Part shown: positions 15,303-24,339 of the stretch, one piece after another
Position numbering within the stretch: the stretch's first letter is position 1
Layout: every line of letters begins with the position of its first letter
Source of the DNA: an uncultured Eubacteriales bacterium
GTDB taxonomy: Bacteria > Bacillota > Clostridia > Christensenellales > Aristaeellaceae
Assembly: GCA_902765305.1 (NCBI GenBank)
Contig: CACWZI010000021.1
Coordinates: forward strand, 61,654-125,653
DNA: 64,000 bases
Reading direction: 5' to 3'
Notes under the pieces: generated by a model
The model's database searches: none
Told to the model about the DNA's origin: nothing
What the model saw: only the letters and a program-made list of their open reading frames with translations
Position numbers and translations under genes: made by a program

Positions 15303-16499
15303 TCAGGCCTTCCCCCGCCGCGCCTGAACCGCGCGGTAAGAGCAAGCCTCCGCCAGGGCGACCAGCGCGTTCAGGTTCGCGTCCGGGTTGTAGACGCGAA
15401 TGACCTTCGACAGGTCGTCGAAATTGTAGGCGTTCATGGCCGCGCTGGTGGACAGGGCATACTTCTCGTTGTAATCCTCGGCGCTGTCGGAGACCCAGAA
15501 GCCCTGGGTCACCTGTACAGCCCTGCCGTCGTCCCGGAAATCCGCGGCGTAGCCGGTCACCGCATTGAGCATCAGCGCGAAGGCGGGGCCGATCATCGAG
15601 TTGTACTTGCCGACGACGAAACGCAGCACACCCTCGGTGACCAGCTGCAGGTTTCGGGTGTTGTAGCTGTCCACCACGCCCAGCGGCGTCTTTCCGATGA
15701 CTTCGACCATCTCCATCGGCGGCAGCACCGACAGCACGGCGTCGTATTTTCCGGCCTCAAAAGCCGCCTTTGCCGTCTGAAGCGGATCTTCGCCGCTGAT
15801 ATAGCCCGGGCAAACCGTCACGCTGACGCGGTCGGTGGAAACGGTCACGGGCACGTCGGACAGCGCCAGCTCCGTGCGGGATTTGTCGAACACCGCCCCA
15901 TAGGCGTTGGCAAGGGCATCGAGTATGCCCAGCGTGCGCTGGTAGTGCATCTCGTTGCCCAGAGGCGCGCCGCCGCTGAGCACAAAGTAGTTCGCGCCCG
16001 TCTTTTCGCGGATGAAGAAGCGGGCCATGTCCGCGCCGGCCTGGAACTCGAAGGGCTGGCCGGGGCCAAAGGCGCCCAGGAACCAGGGGTTGTCCCGCAC
16101 CGCTTCGAAGTCCTCCGCGGCAACGGTACCCGAGGCGAGCATGTAATAGGCGTTGTTCTTCTCGCACAGCGCTACCTCGCCCTTCAGGTCATAGCTCAGG
16201 AAGGACATAAAGCCCTCGACGCCGTCGTCGCAGGCCGCCTGTATGAAGGCCAGCTCCTCTTCCCCTGAACCGATGGAACCGGAATACACAAAATCGACCA
16301 TCTCGAAGTTGTCCTCGATGTAGCCCTTCAGGTATTCCCGGAAGCCGATGACCTCCTCGTCGGCGGTGTTGTAGACGATCACGCCGATCTTGTGGACCTC
16401 GGCGTCGGTTTGGGGAGATTCCTCCGGTTTCTTTCCTGAACAGCCCGCGAGGCCGGCGCACAGCGCCAGCGCCAGGAAGAGCGCCATCAGCCTCTTCAT
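15303..16499 (-). CDS. Type-1 periplasmic-binding-fold lipoprotein
   Basis: A 398-residue lipoprotein: signal peptide with lipobox LAGLAGC (Cys20), then a two-lobed fold starting HKIGVIVYNTADEEV, which resembles sugar-type or BMP-type (class 1) binding proteins. It is not a partner expected for an Opp-type importer, whose binding protein is class 2. Its ATG overlaps the stop of the second ATPase gene (ATGA), so it is translated with the transporter. The ligand is unknown. As the seventh gene behind the B12 riboswitch, it may be a second receptor or a sensor for the same nutrient. Confidence 0.75.
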   Translation of the reverse strand: MKRLMALFLALALCAGLAGCSGKKPEESPQTDAEVHKIGVIVYNTADEEVIGFREYLKGYIEDNFEMVDFVYSGSIGSGEEELAFIQAACDDGVEGFMSFLSYDLKGEVALCEKNNAYYMLASGTVAAEDFEAVRDNPWFLGAFGPGQPFEFQAGADMARFFIREKTGANYFVLSGGAPLGNEMHYQRTLGILDALANAYGAVFDKSRTELALSDVPVTVSTDRVSVTVCPGYISGEDPLQTAKAAFEAGKYDAVLSVLPPMEMVEVIGKTPLGVVDSYNTRNLQLVTEGVLRFVVGKYNSMIGPAFALMLNAVTGYAADFRDDGRAVQVTQGFWVSDSAEDYNEKYALSTSAAMNAYNFDDLSKVIRVYNPDANLNALVALAEACSYRAVQARRGKA

Positions 16500-17462
16500 G
16501 CGCTCACCCCTTCCCCGTAGCGGTGGCAGGCCACCTCGTGGCCCGGGCTGATCTCAGTCAGCACAGGCCTGCGCTCGCGGCAGATTGGCATGCACTGGTC
16601 GCACCGATCCTGGAACGGGCAGCCGACGGGTACATCCAGCGGGCTCGGCGGCTCCCCCTTGATGGGCTCGATCTTCCTGGAGAAATCCATTTTCGTATCG
16701 AACACGGCATTCAAGAGCGCCTTTGAATAGGGATGGCAGCACAGAGAGGACAGCTGGTCCCCCGGCATGACCTCCACGATATTGCCCAGGTACATCACGG
16801 CGATCTGGTGGGAGAAGGACTGTATGAAGCCCAGGTTGTGGCAAATAAAGCCGATGGTGATGTTCTTTTCCCGCTGCAGCCGCGTGATCAGCTCGATGAC
16901 CGTCTCCTGCACGGACACGTCCAGCGCGCTGGTGGCCTCGTCCATCACGACGATTTCCGGCTCCAGCGCCAGGGCCCTTGCGATGGCCACGCGCTGGCGT
17001 TGGCCGCCGGACATGTTGTGGGGATAGCGGTCGGCGAAATCGCCGGGCAGCTCCACCATCTCCAGCAGCTCCCGGGCCTTCTCGTCCCTCTGGGAATGCC
17101 TGATCCGCCCGTAGTTGAGCAGCGGTTCGCAAACGATGTCCCTGATCTTCATCTTGGGGTTGAAGGAGGTGGACGGATCCTGGAACACCATTTGGATGTG
17201 CTGGCGCATATCGTGCAGCTGACGTCCCTTCAGCTTCGTGATGTCCTTACCCCTGTAGAGGATCTCGCCCTCGGTAGGCCGATCCAGCCATACCAGGAAG
17301 CGCATGAAGGTGCTCTTGCCGCAGCCGGATTCCCCCACCAGTCCGAGGGTCTTTCCCCGATACAGCTTCAGGTTCACGTCGTTGCAGGCCACCAGCTCCC
17401 TGCCGCTGGGCGTGGAAAAGCGTCGGGTGACATGCCGTGCCTCCAGCAGAAGGTCCTTTTCG

Positions 17463-17470
<8 letters not shown>
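16496..17470 (-). CDS. Opp/Dpp/Nik-type ABC transporter ATPase, second (OppF-like)
   Basis: A 324-residue ATPase with Walker A GESGCGKST, Q-loop MVFQDPSTSFNPKMKI, signature MSGGQRQR, Walker B IVVMDEATSALDVSV and the H-loop in CHNLGFIQSF. Asn replaces the expected threonine-histidine spacing (CHN), but the His is kept. The C-terminus has the oligopeptide-transporter extension with cysteines (VGCPFQDRCDQCMPIC) that in relatives binds an iron-sulfur cluster. The start overlaps the previous ATPase gene by 8 bases. Confidence 0.92.
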
Positions 17471-18251
<781 letters not shown>

Positions 18252-18257
18252 GGGCGG

Positions 18258-19094
18258 TCACCTCCCCTCGCCGGACCTGGGGTCGAGGATGTCCCTCAGG
18301 CCGTCGCCCAACATGTTGAATATGACCACGGTGACGAATATGGCCAGGCCCGGATAGATCATCAGCCAGGGCGCGGACTGCATGAAATTGCGCCCCTCGT
18401 TCAGCATAGAGCCCCATTCCGGGGTCGGGGGCTGCGCGCCGAAGCCCAGGAAGGACAGCGCCGCCAGCTCCATCATCATGCCGCCGACGTCGGTGGCCGC
18501 GGTGATGACCAGTGTGGTGACGGTATTGGGCAGCATGTACTTCCACAGCATGTAGGGTGTGCTCGAGCCCGTGACCGTGGCCGCCGCCACGAAGTCGGTG
18601 TTGCGGATCTTCATGACGAGGCTTCGGGCAAGGCGCGCATACTTCGGCCAGGTCACCACCGCGATGGCGATGATGGCGTTTCGCGTACTCGCTCCCAGTA
18701 TGCCCGCCACGGCGATGGCCAGCACCAGGCCCGGGAAGGCGATCATCATGTCGGCCACGCGCATGATCACCGCGTCCACCCAACCGCCGAAGTACCCGGC
18801 CAGTATGCCCAGGAAGGAGCCGATCACGAATACCACGGCCACCAGTATGAACGTGGAGGACAGCGACGTGCGCGCGCCGTACAGCACGCGAACAAAGATG
18901 TCGCGCCCCATCTTGTCGGTGCCGAAGGGATGCTCGGCGCTGGGTGGCATGATGGATTCCTTCAGGCTGCCCTTGATGGGATTCACGCCACGGCTGAGCT
19001 GGGGCGCGAATACAGCCACCAGCACCAGCAGCACGGCCAACACGGCAAAGATGCAGAAGGAAGGGTATCTTTGTATAAAGCGCTTCTTTTCCAT
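18258..19094 (-). CDS. Opp/Dpp/Nik-type ABC permease, second (OppC-like)
   Basis: A 278-residue permease with one N-terminal helix, the OppC-type periplasmic stretch HPFGTDKMGRDIFVRVLYGAR, and five further helices. The cytoplasmic ATPase-contact (EAA) loop is around AAATVTGSSTPYMLWKYMLPN. It pairs with the upstream permease, its start being 4 bases from that gene's stop. Confidence 0.92.
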   Translation of the reverse strand: MEKKRFIQRYPSFCIFAVLAVLLVLVAVFAPQLSRGVNPIKGSLKESIMPPSAEHPFGTDKMGRDIFVRVLYGARTSLSSTFILVAVVFVIGSFLGILAGYFGGWVDAVIMRVADMMIAFPGLVLAIAVAGILGASTRNAIIAIAVVTWPKYARLARSLVMKIRNTDFVAAATVTGSSTPYMLWKYMLPNTVTTLVITAATDVGGMMMELAALSFLGFGAQPPTPEWGSMLNEGRNFMQSAPWLMIYPGLAIFVTVVIFNMLGDGLRDILDPRSGEGR

Positions 19095-19098
19095 GCCA

Positions 19099-20043
19099 TC
19101 ACCGCCTTAGCCGCATGCGCGGGTCCACGTAATTATAGGAAATATCCACCAGCAGATTGATCAGCATGTAGATGACCGCCACCCACAGCACATAGGCCTG
19201 GATCAGGTAGTAGTCGCAGGAGCTGATGGCCGTGACGGCCAGGTTGCCCATGCCGGGATAGGAGAAGATGACCTCCACCACGCTGGTGCCGCCCAGCAGC
19301 GAGCCGATGGACAGTCCCAGCATCGTGATCAGGGGCAGCAGCGAATTGGGAAACACATTGCCCCAGAGGATCTTCCACTCCGCCACGCCGCGGGCCCGGG
19401 CGCCGATGACGTAATCCGAATGCAACTCCTCCAGCACGGCGGTGCGCACCTGGCGGGTGTACTTCGCGGACATCGCGACGGCCAGCGTCACCGACGGCAG
19501 TATCATGTCCTTGAAGCTGCCGCCGGAGGAAACCACGGGCAGCAGCCGCAGCTGCACGCAGAACACCAGGATCAACAGCAGGCCCACCCAGAAGTTCGGA
19601 ATGGATACGCCCAGGAAGGTGATCGCCCGGACGATGTAGTCGATGGGCTTGTCGTGGTAGACGGCAGACAGCACGCCCAGCGGGACCGCCACGATCACCA
19701 TCAACACCATGCTCATCAGCGTCAGCTTCAGCGTCGGCCAGAACCGGGAGGCCAGCAGCTGTACCACCGGCTTGCCCAGCAGGAAGGACGTGCCGAAATC
19801 GCCCTTCAGGCAGTTGCCCAGCCAGCGGAAGTACTGGGTCAGGAAGGGATCGTTCAGGCCCATCGCCTCGCGCTGTATGGCCACCTGCTCCTCGTCGGGC
19901 ATGAGGCCCTGCGCCAGGTACATGTGGCGCACCGGGTCGCCCGGGGAAATGTAGGTCAGCAAAAACGTCACGATGCTGATGCCGATCAGCACGATCAGCA
20001 TCTGCAGCAGCCTGGATAATATCTGTCTCTTACCCAAGCCCAT
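19099..20043 (-). CDS. Opp/Dpp/Nik-type ABC permease, first (OppB-like)
   Basis: A 314-residue permease with the OppB pattern: N-terminal helix (LLQMLIVLIGISIVTFLL), the conserved PGDPVRHMY loop, then five helices. The EAA-like loop is IGARARGVAEWKILWGNVFPN. ATG 20043 follows GAGAGG closely; another in-frame ATG at 20055 has no SD at all. The gene follows the binding-protein gene across a hairpin. Confidence 0.92.
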   Translation of the reverse strand: MGLGKRQILSRLLQMLIVLIGISIVTFLLTYISPGDPVRHMYLAQGLMPDEEQVAIQREAMGLNDPFLTQYFRWLGNCLKGDFGTSFLLGKPVVQLLASRFWPTLKLTLMSMVLMVIVAVPLGVLSAVYHDKPIDYIVRAITFLGVSIPNFWVGLLLILVFCVQLRLLPVVSSGGSFKDMILPSVTLAVAMSAKYTRQVRTAVLEELHSDYVIGARARGVAEWKILWGNVFPNSLLPLITMLGLSIGSLLGGTSVVEVIFSYPGMGNLAVTAISSCDYYLIQAYVLWVAVIYMLINLLVDISYNYVDPRMRLRR

Positions 20044-20065
20044 CGCCCCTCTCATAAGTGGTACG

Positions 20066-20101
20066 CGGAAAGGACACTGTCCTCAGACGGTGTCCTTTCC
20101 G
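20066..20101 (-). other. Intercistronic hairpin between binding-protein and permease genes
   Basis: A perfect 12-bp stem (CGGAAAGGACAC / GTGTCCTTTCCG) without a T-run lies between the binding-protein stop and the permease start. Such hairpins in importer operons usually stabilise the upstream message or cause partial termination, giving more binding protein than permease. Confidence 0.75.
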
Positions 20102-20117
20102 CCGGTTCAGGTCGAAA

Positions 20118-21677
20118 TTATGCCGCGGGAACGATCTCGGTGGTCAGCCAGTAGTAGTCAGCGGTGTGGATATGCGCATAGCCCACGTTCTTGGAATAGG
20201 CCATGGAGCTGTTATAGTAGCCATCCACGATCACGACGGCGTCGTTGACCAGGATCTGCTGCATCTGCTGCAGCAGGTTGGCGCGCTCGGCGGCGTCTGC
20301 AGTCTCCAGGAACTTCTCATAGAGCGCGTCATACTCGTCGTTCTGGTAGCCGCAGTAATTGCTCTTGCTCTTGCCGTACCAGTTGGCCATGTATTCGGTG
20401 GGATCGCCGTTGCCCACGGTAGTCCAGTTGTTGTTGTCGAAGTCGTAATTGAAGGATACCAGGTCGTTCCAGCAGTCGTCGGAGGAACCGTAGGCGGGGT
20501 TGATGCCGATGCCCAGCTCGGCCAGGTACATGGTGTGGGCGTCGGAGAAGTCGTTCAGCAGGCGGTTCTCATAGGAGGAATAGCGCAGCATGATGGGCTG
20601 GCCGTCCAGCTCGCGGACGCCGTCGCCGTCGCTGTCCACGATGCCAGCCTCGTCCAGCATGGCTGCCGCGGCGTCGGGATCGTAGGCGTAGGGATTCTCG
20701 AGGTTCTCATAGCCGTAGGCCAGGGTGCTGGGCAGCACGGAGAAGCCCGCGGTATACAGGCCGCCGATGGTATTGGAGGCGCAGATGGTGTCGTTGTCGA
20801 TGGCCATCACGATGGCCTTGCGCAGGGTGTCGTTGGCCAGGACGCCCTTGAAGTTGATCCAGCTGAAGCCGCAGCGCACGCCGGAGGCGATGTCCACGGT
20901 GTAGTTGGCGTCGTCCTGCAGGCGCTGCAGGTCGGCGACATTGGTGATGTTCTCAACCAGGTCCACCTGGCCGGCCATCAGCGCGTTGGCCTTCGCGGAG
21001 GCGTCGCCCATGAAGATGATCTCCACCTTGTCATAGGGCACCTCGCCGCCCCAGTAGTTGGGATTCTTGACCATGGTGTAGCCCACCAGATCGGCGTGGT
21101 CCTGCACCATGTAGGGGCCGGTGCCGATGACCTCATGGTCGAAGTCGGTGGTCTCGGCCACGTTGATGATGGCCATCACGGGATAGGCCAGGTTGCCCAG
21201 CAGGTTGTAATCCGGCTTGGGCAGGGTGATGGTGACGGTGTTGGCCGCGTCGTCGGCCTCCACGGTGGCCTCGAAGGCCAGGTATTTCTCTGGGGTGGAG
21301 CTGCCGTTGGGGCCCTGCTCACGCACGGAATCCAGGGACTCCTTGACCTTGGAAGCGGTCATGTCGGTGCCGTTGGAGAACTTGACGCCCTCGCGCAGCT
21401 TGATGGTCCAGACGGTGGAATCCTCGTTGACCTCGTAGCTCTCGGCCAGCCAGGGCTCGATCTCCATGTTGTCGTTGAACTTGAACAGGGATTCGCTGAT
21501 GCCGTAGCGCATGCAGTTCCAGGCGCAGTTGATCTGGGACGCGGGATTGACCAGGCCGTCGGAATACATCTGGCAGCCGAAGGTCAGGACCTTCTCCTCG
21601 GCGTAGGCAGGGCTGGCCGCGAATACCGTCATGACCAGCAGCAGGGTGACGAGCAATGCCGTCATTCTCTTTTTCAT
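20118..21677 (-). CDS. Class-2 (SBP_bac_5) solute-binding protein of the B12-regulated importer
   Basis: A 519-residue extracytoplasmic receptor of the peptide/nickel-binding family (SBP_bac_5). The mature N-terminus, MRYGISESLFKFNDN and EPWLAESYEV, are family hallmarks. The signal peptide ends ASPAYA-EE and has no lipobox cysteine, unusual for a Gram-positive importer, so it may be released, held by another partner or bound to the permease only. The start at 21677 follows GAGGAGA and begins the MKKRMTALL signal sequence. The ligand could be a peptide, nickel or cobalt chelate, or corrinoid; regulation by the upstream riboswitch favours the last two. Confidence 0.9.
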   Translation of the reverse strand: MKKRMTALLVTLLLVMTVFAASPAYAEEKVLTFGCQMYSDGLVNPASQINCAWNCMRYGISESLFKFNDNMEIEPWLAESYEVNEDSTVWTIKLREGVKFSNGTDMTASKVKESLDSVREQGPNGSSTPEKYLAFEATVEADDAANTVTITLPKPDYNLLGNLAYPVMAIINVAETTDFDHEVIGTGPYMVQDHADLVGYTMVKNPNYWGGEVPYDKVEIIFMGDASAKANALMAGQVDLVENITNVADLQRLQDDANYTVDIASGVRCGFSWINFKGVLANDTLRKAIVMAIDNDTICASNTIGGLYTAGFSVLPSTLAYGYENLENPYAYDPDAAAAMLDEAGIVDSDGDGVRELDGQPIMLRYSSYENRLLNDFSDAHTMYLAELGIGINPAYGSSDDCWNDLVSFNYDFDNNNWTTVGNGDPTEYMANWYGKSKSNYCGYQNDEYDALYEKFLETADAAERANLLQQMQQILVNDAVVIVDGYYNSSMAYSKNVGYAHIHTADYYWLTTEIVPAA

Positions 21678-21743
21678 GGTGTTTTCTCCTCTCGTGTGTA
21701 TGTATATTATGGCGCTTGCGCGCAGCATAAACGACTTAAACGG

Positions 21744-22757
21744 CTATGCCTCCGACGCTGCCACGGCGTAGGCCACCAGCAGCTCGCCCTTCGGCGCGGC
21801 CAGCCCGCAGTTCAGGTACAGCACATGGCCGTCGTGTTCGGCGTACACCGTTTCCAGCACGTCGCCGAACAGGTCCTCGAGCGTGCCCAGGCGCTGGCCC
21901 TTTTGTATGGCCTGATCCTTCTTCACCGCAGGATGCCATACGCCCTCGCGCGCCGCTTCCAGGTAGATGGCCTCCCTGAACACCCGGCGCTTCAAGGCAG
22001 TATCCCGCATGCCCGCCGGCGCGGGACTGATGCCCAGATGATCCAGCAGCAACAGAAGGTCGCGCCGGTCGTCCTCGACCCATTCCGGGTCGCAGAAATA
22101 GCCTTCGCCCCGCTCGACCAGCAGCCCCGGTATGCCCATGCTGGCCGCCGCGTAGCTGTATTCGCCCTTCGTCGCCTGGGATTCGATGAGGAAGCCGATG
22201 TTCATCGCCATGCCAGCGGCCAGCGCCGCCTCCCGCACCGGTGCGTGGGTGGGAAAAAATGCCAGCGGCGTCATGCGCTCCCCCCGGCTTCCGCCGTGGA
22301 AGTCCAGTATGAAATCGACCTGCGGAAAGATCTCTCGCACGAAGAAGTCGGCCAGACGTTCGCCTACGGTGCCGTCCGGATTGCCGGGATACTGGCCGTT
22401 CAGGTTGAAGTCGTCCTCAGGCAGCGTGCGGGGATGCATCGTCCAGAAGCCACTGGTATTGACGCAGGGCAGCAGGATCGCCCGGCCGGACATGCGCTCA
22501 GGGTCCAATTCCCGGGCGACGCGGATAGTCGCAGGGATGCCGTTGTATTCGCCGCTGTGGATGCCCGCCGTGACCAGCAGGGTCTTTCCCGGTTTCGCGC
22601 CGTTGACCAGTATCGCGGGCATTTCATAATCCGCACGCTTCCGCCCGTCGAGAAGGGTCTGCCCCTGATTGGGCAGCCCGCCCATCGGTACGCGCAGCGA
22701 AAGCCGCCTTGTCTCGCCGGGCTCGAGCGCCTCGCCGAATATCCGCCAGAGTTCCAT
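21744..22757 (-). CDS. M14-like succinylglutamate desuccinylase/aspartoacylase-family hydrolase
   Basis: A 337-residue zinc hydrolase of the AstE/AspA branch of the M14 fold. Zinc ligands: His and Glu of GIHSGEYNG and His of ILDFHGG. The substrate-binding DFNLNGQYPG corresponds to the family's DLNRxFPG, and the general-base Glu is probably in LLVERGEGY. The C-terminal 90 residues form the beta domain usual for this branch. ATG 22757 is preceded by AAGGTG. It is the first gene after the riboswitch and terminator, so it is directly B12-controlled. Relatives split N-acyl amino acids; action on an imported amide (for example a corrinoid side chain or N-acyl peptide) is my speculation. Confidence 0.85.
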   Translation of the reverse strand: MELWRIFGEALEPGETRRLSLRVPMGGLPNQGQTLLDGRKRADYEMPAILVNGAKPGKTLLVTAGIHSGEYNGIPATIRVARELDPERMSGRAILLPCVNTSGFWTMHPRTLPEDDFNLNGQYPGNPDGTVGERLADFFVREIFPQVDFILDFHGGSRGERMTPLAFFPTHAPVREAALAAGMAMNIGFLIESQATKGEYSYAAASMGIPGLLVERGEGYFCDPEWVEDDRRDLLLLLDHLGISPAPAGMRDTALKRRVFREAIYLEAAREGVWHPAVKKDQAIQKGQRLGTLEDLFGDVLETVYAEHDGHVLYLNCGLAAPKGELLVAYAVAASEA

Positions 22758-22788
22758 AGGACACCTTCTTATTGACATGGTATATATG

Positions 22789-22829
22789 AAAACGGTCTGC
22801 CTCCGCGACATGCGGCAGCAGACCGTTTT
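22789..22829 (-). terminator. Riboswitch expression-platform terminator
   Basis: On the minus strand a perfect 12-bp stem (AAAACGGTCTGC-type arms) with a 17-base loop ends in TTTTCATATA, between the riboswitch and the first gene. It is placed to switch transcription off when the riboswitch binds its ligand. Confidence 0.75.
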
Positions 22830-22890
22830 ATTGCAGCCAAAACAAAACCATCCGGGCTTCAGAGATCCGTGAAGCGAATGTTATGATCCG

Positions 22891-23062
22891 ACACAGGCAA
22901 GTCTTCTGGCTCATGGGTCATCGCATCCACCGTCTTCCCGGTCGTTCGACCAGTGACCTATTGGCTTCTGCTCTCCAAATACAGCGGCGGCCCCGCGCGG
23001 GATTCTCACCCGCTTCCTTTTTCAGCCCTTCCCGGGAAAGGTCACCTGTGACGCCTATTCAA
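22891..23062 (-). promoter_or_regulatory. Cobalamin (B12) riboswitch
   Basis: On the minus strand the parts of the B12 aptamer occur in order: AATAGG at the 5' end, AAAGGAAGCGGGTGAGAATC, the B12-box-proximal GGGGCCGCCGCTGTA, then GTCACTGG, CCGGGAAGACGG, and the closing B12 box AGCCAGAAGACTTGCCTG. Length about 172 nt, normal for the class. It lies 134-305 nt before the deacylase start, with a terminator between, so the seven-gene importer operon should be shut down when cobalamin is plentiful. Confidence 0.95.
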
Positions 23063-23075
23063 TTGTGACAAGAAT

Positions 23076-23104
23076 ATGTTAACACATATTAGAAACCCTG
23101 TCAA
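23076..23104 (-). promoter_or_regulatory. Promoter of the B12-regulated operon
   Basis: On the minus strand TTGACA (23099-23104) and TAACAT (23076-23081) are 17 bases apart, just upstream of the riboswitch. Confidence 0.65.
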
Positions 23105-23285
23105 GTGATAAGTTAGTTAACTACAAGCAATTGTATAGGATATAAGAAAGTAATTGCTCATGCATTTTTCGGGCATGGGCGAAGGCCTCACAACCTTGAA
23201 GCGCCTGTAGCTCATGCAGGATTATCAACAGCCGATGTCGAAATCAGATTACAGAAAGAAACACTGCTGTCAGAAGAGGTATCGC

Positions 23286-24215
23286 ATGATCATCAATACG
23301 GGACAACGCACGGACATACCCGCCTTCTATTCCGAATGGTTTGCCAACCGATTAAAGGCAGGCTTTGTCTGCGTGCGCAACCCCTATGACCCGCGGCAGG
23401 TCAGCCGCTATCGCCTCGACCCTTCGGTGGTGGACGTGATCGGCTTCTGCACGAAGAATCCCGCGCCGATGTTTCCCCACATGCCCTTGCTGCGCCCATA
23501 CGGCCAGTACTGGTTCGTCACGCTGACGCCCTACGGCAGGGATATCGAGCCCAACGTGCCGGATAAGCACCGCCTCCTTGATGATTTCAGGCGGCTTTCA
23601 GAGCTGGTCGGCATCAATTCCATTGGCTGGCGCTACGACCCGATCCTCTTATCGGAGCGCTATACCGTGGATTATCACCTTCGCGCCTTTGAGAAGATGG
23701 CACGCGCTCTGGAGGGCTGCACGCGCACCGTCGTGATCAGCTTCATCGATCTCTACCCAAAGGTCCGCCGCAATTTCCCCGAAGCGCGGGCGGTGCCAAT
23801 GGCACAGCGGTTGACACTGGGCAAGGCTGTCATTGAGATAGCGAGCGCCCGGGGCATGACGGTGAAGCCCTGCGCCGAAGGCGACGCCCTCGCCGCCTAC
23901 GGCGCGGACTGCGGCGGCTGCATGCGCGTGAGCGACTATGAGCGTGCCATCGGCAAGCGTCTCAACGTACCCAAAAGGAAAGGCGCACGCGCGGAATGCG
24001 CGTGCTACCTCGCCTGTGATATCGGCGCCTACAACACCTGCAGGCATCTGTGCAGGTACTGCTACGCCAACGCCGAGCCCGGGATCGTGCTGGCTCAAAG
24101 CCGGCTGCACGACCCGGAATCGCCCTTCCTGATCGGTAACTACATGGAGTCAGACCGGATCCACGACGTGCCCCAGGCCTCCTGGATCGATGGGCAGACC
24201 TCGATGTTCATCTGA
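23286..24215 (+). CDS. DUF1848-family protein with C-terminal cysteine cluster
   Basis: A 309-residue protein of the DUF1848 family, function unknown. The family N-terminus is IINTGQRTDIPAFYSEWF, the middle has WRYDPIL, and the end carries a cysteine cluster (CACYLACDIG, YNTCRHLCRYCYAN) that could hold an iron-sulfur cluster; the spacing recalls radical-SAM-like proteins of the photolyase-lyase group, but that is only resemblance. ATG 23286 follows AGAGGT; an in-frame start at 23214 adds a stretch without family similarity. It is transcribed away from the B12 operon and stands alone. Confidence 0.85.
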   Translation: MIINTGQRTDIPAFYSEWFANRLKAGFVCVRNPYDPRQVSRYRLDPSVVDVIGFCTKNPAPMFPHMPLLRPYGQYWFVTLTPYGRDIEPNVPDKHRLLDDFRRLSELVGINSIGWRYDPILLSERYTVDYHLRAFEKMARALEGCTRTVVISFIDLYPKVRRNFPEARAVPMAQRLTLGKAVIEIASARGMTVKPCAEGDALAAYGADCGGCMRVSDYERAIGKRLNVPKRKGARAECACYLACDIGAYNTCRHLCRYCYANAEPGIVLAQSRLHDPESPFLIGNYMESDRIHDVPQASWIDGQTSMFI

Positions 24216-24218
24216 CCG

Positions 24219-24338
24219 TCAGTCCCTTCTCTGGGCCTTCATGGCCACCTTGTCCTCATACATTGCAGCGTCGGCGCGCTTGAGTACGTCCTCCGTGCAG
24301 GTGTCGACGCTGCGGTCATAAGTCGCAATGCCGACACT
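24219..24338 (-). pseudogene. Relic of the C-terminal end of a GGDEF domain
   Basis: The minus strand encodes SVGIATYDRSVDTCTEDV followed by LKRADAAMYEDKVAMKAQRRD and a stop, which is the unmistakable last 39 residues of a diguanylate cyclase domain (SxGIA...LLxRADxAMYxAK). No start, no GGDEF motif and no sequence further upstream remains: the fragment begins at the stop codon of the GH13 gene in a shifted frame. It is a deletion scar. Confidence 0.8.
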
Positions 24339-24339
24339 T

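Noticed and set aside
20058-22775. A plus-strand open frame of about 905 codons across the B12-regulated operon
   Set aside because: Antisense to the SBP and deacylase genes, with no SD and no recognisable domain.
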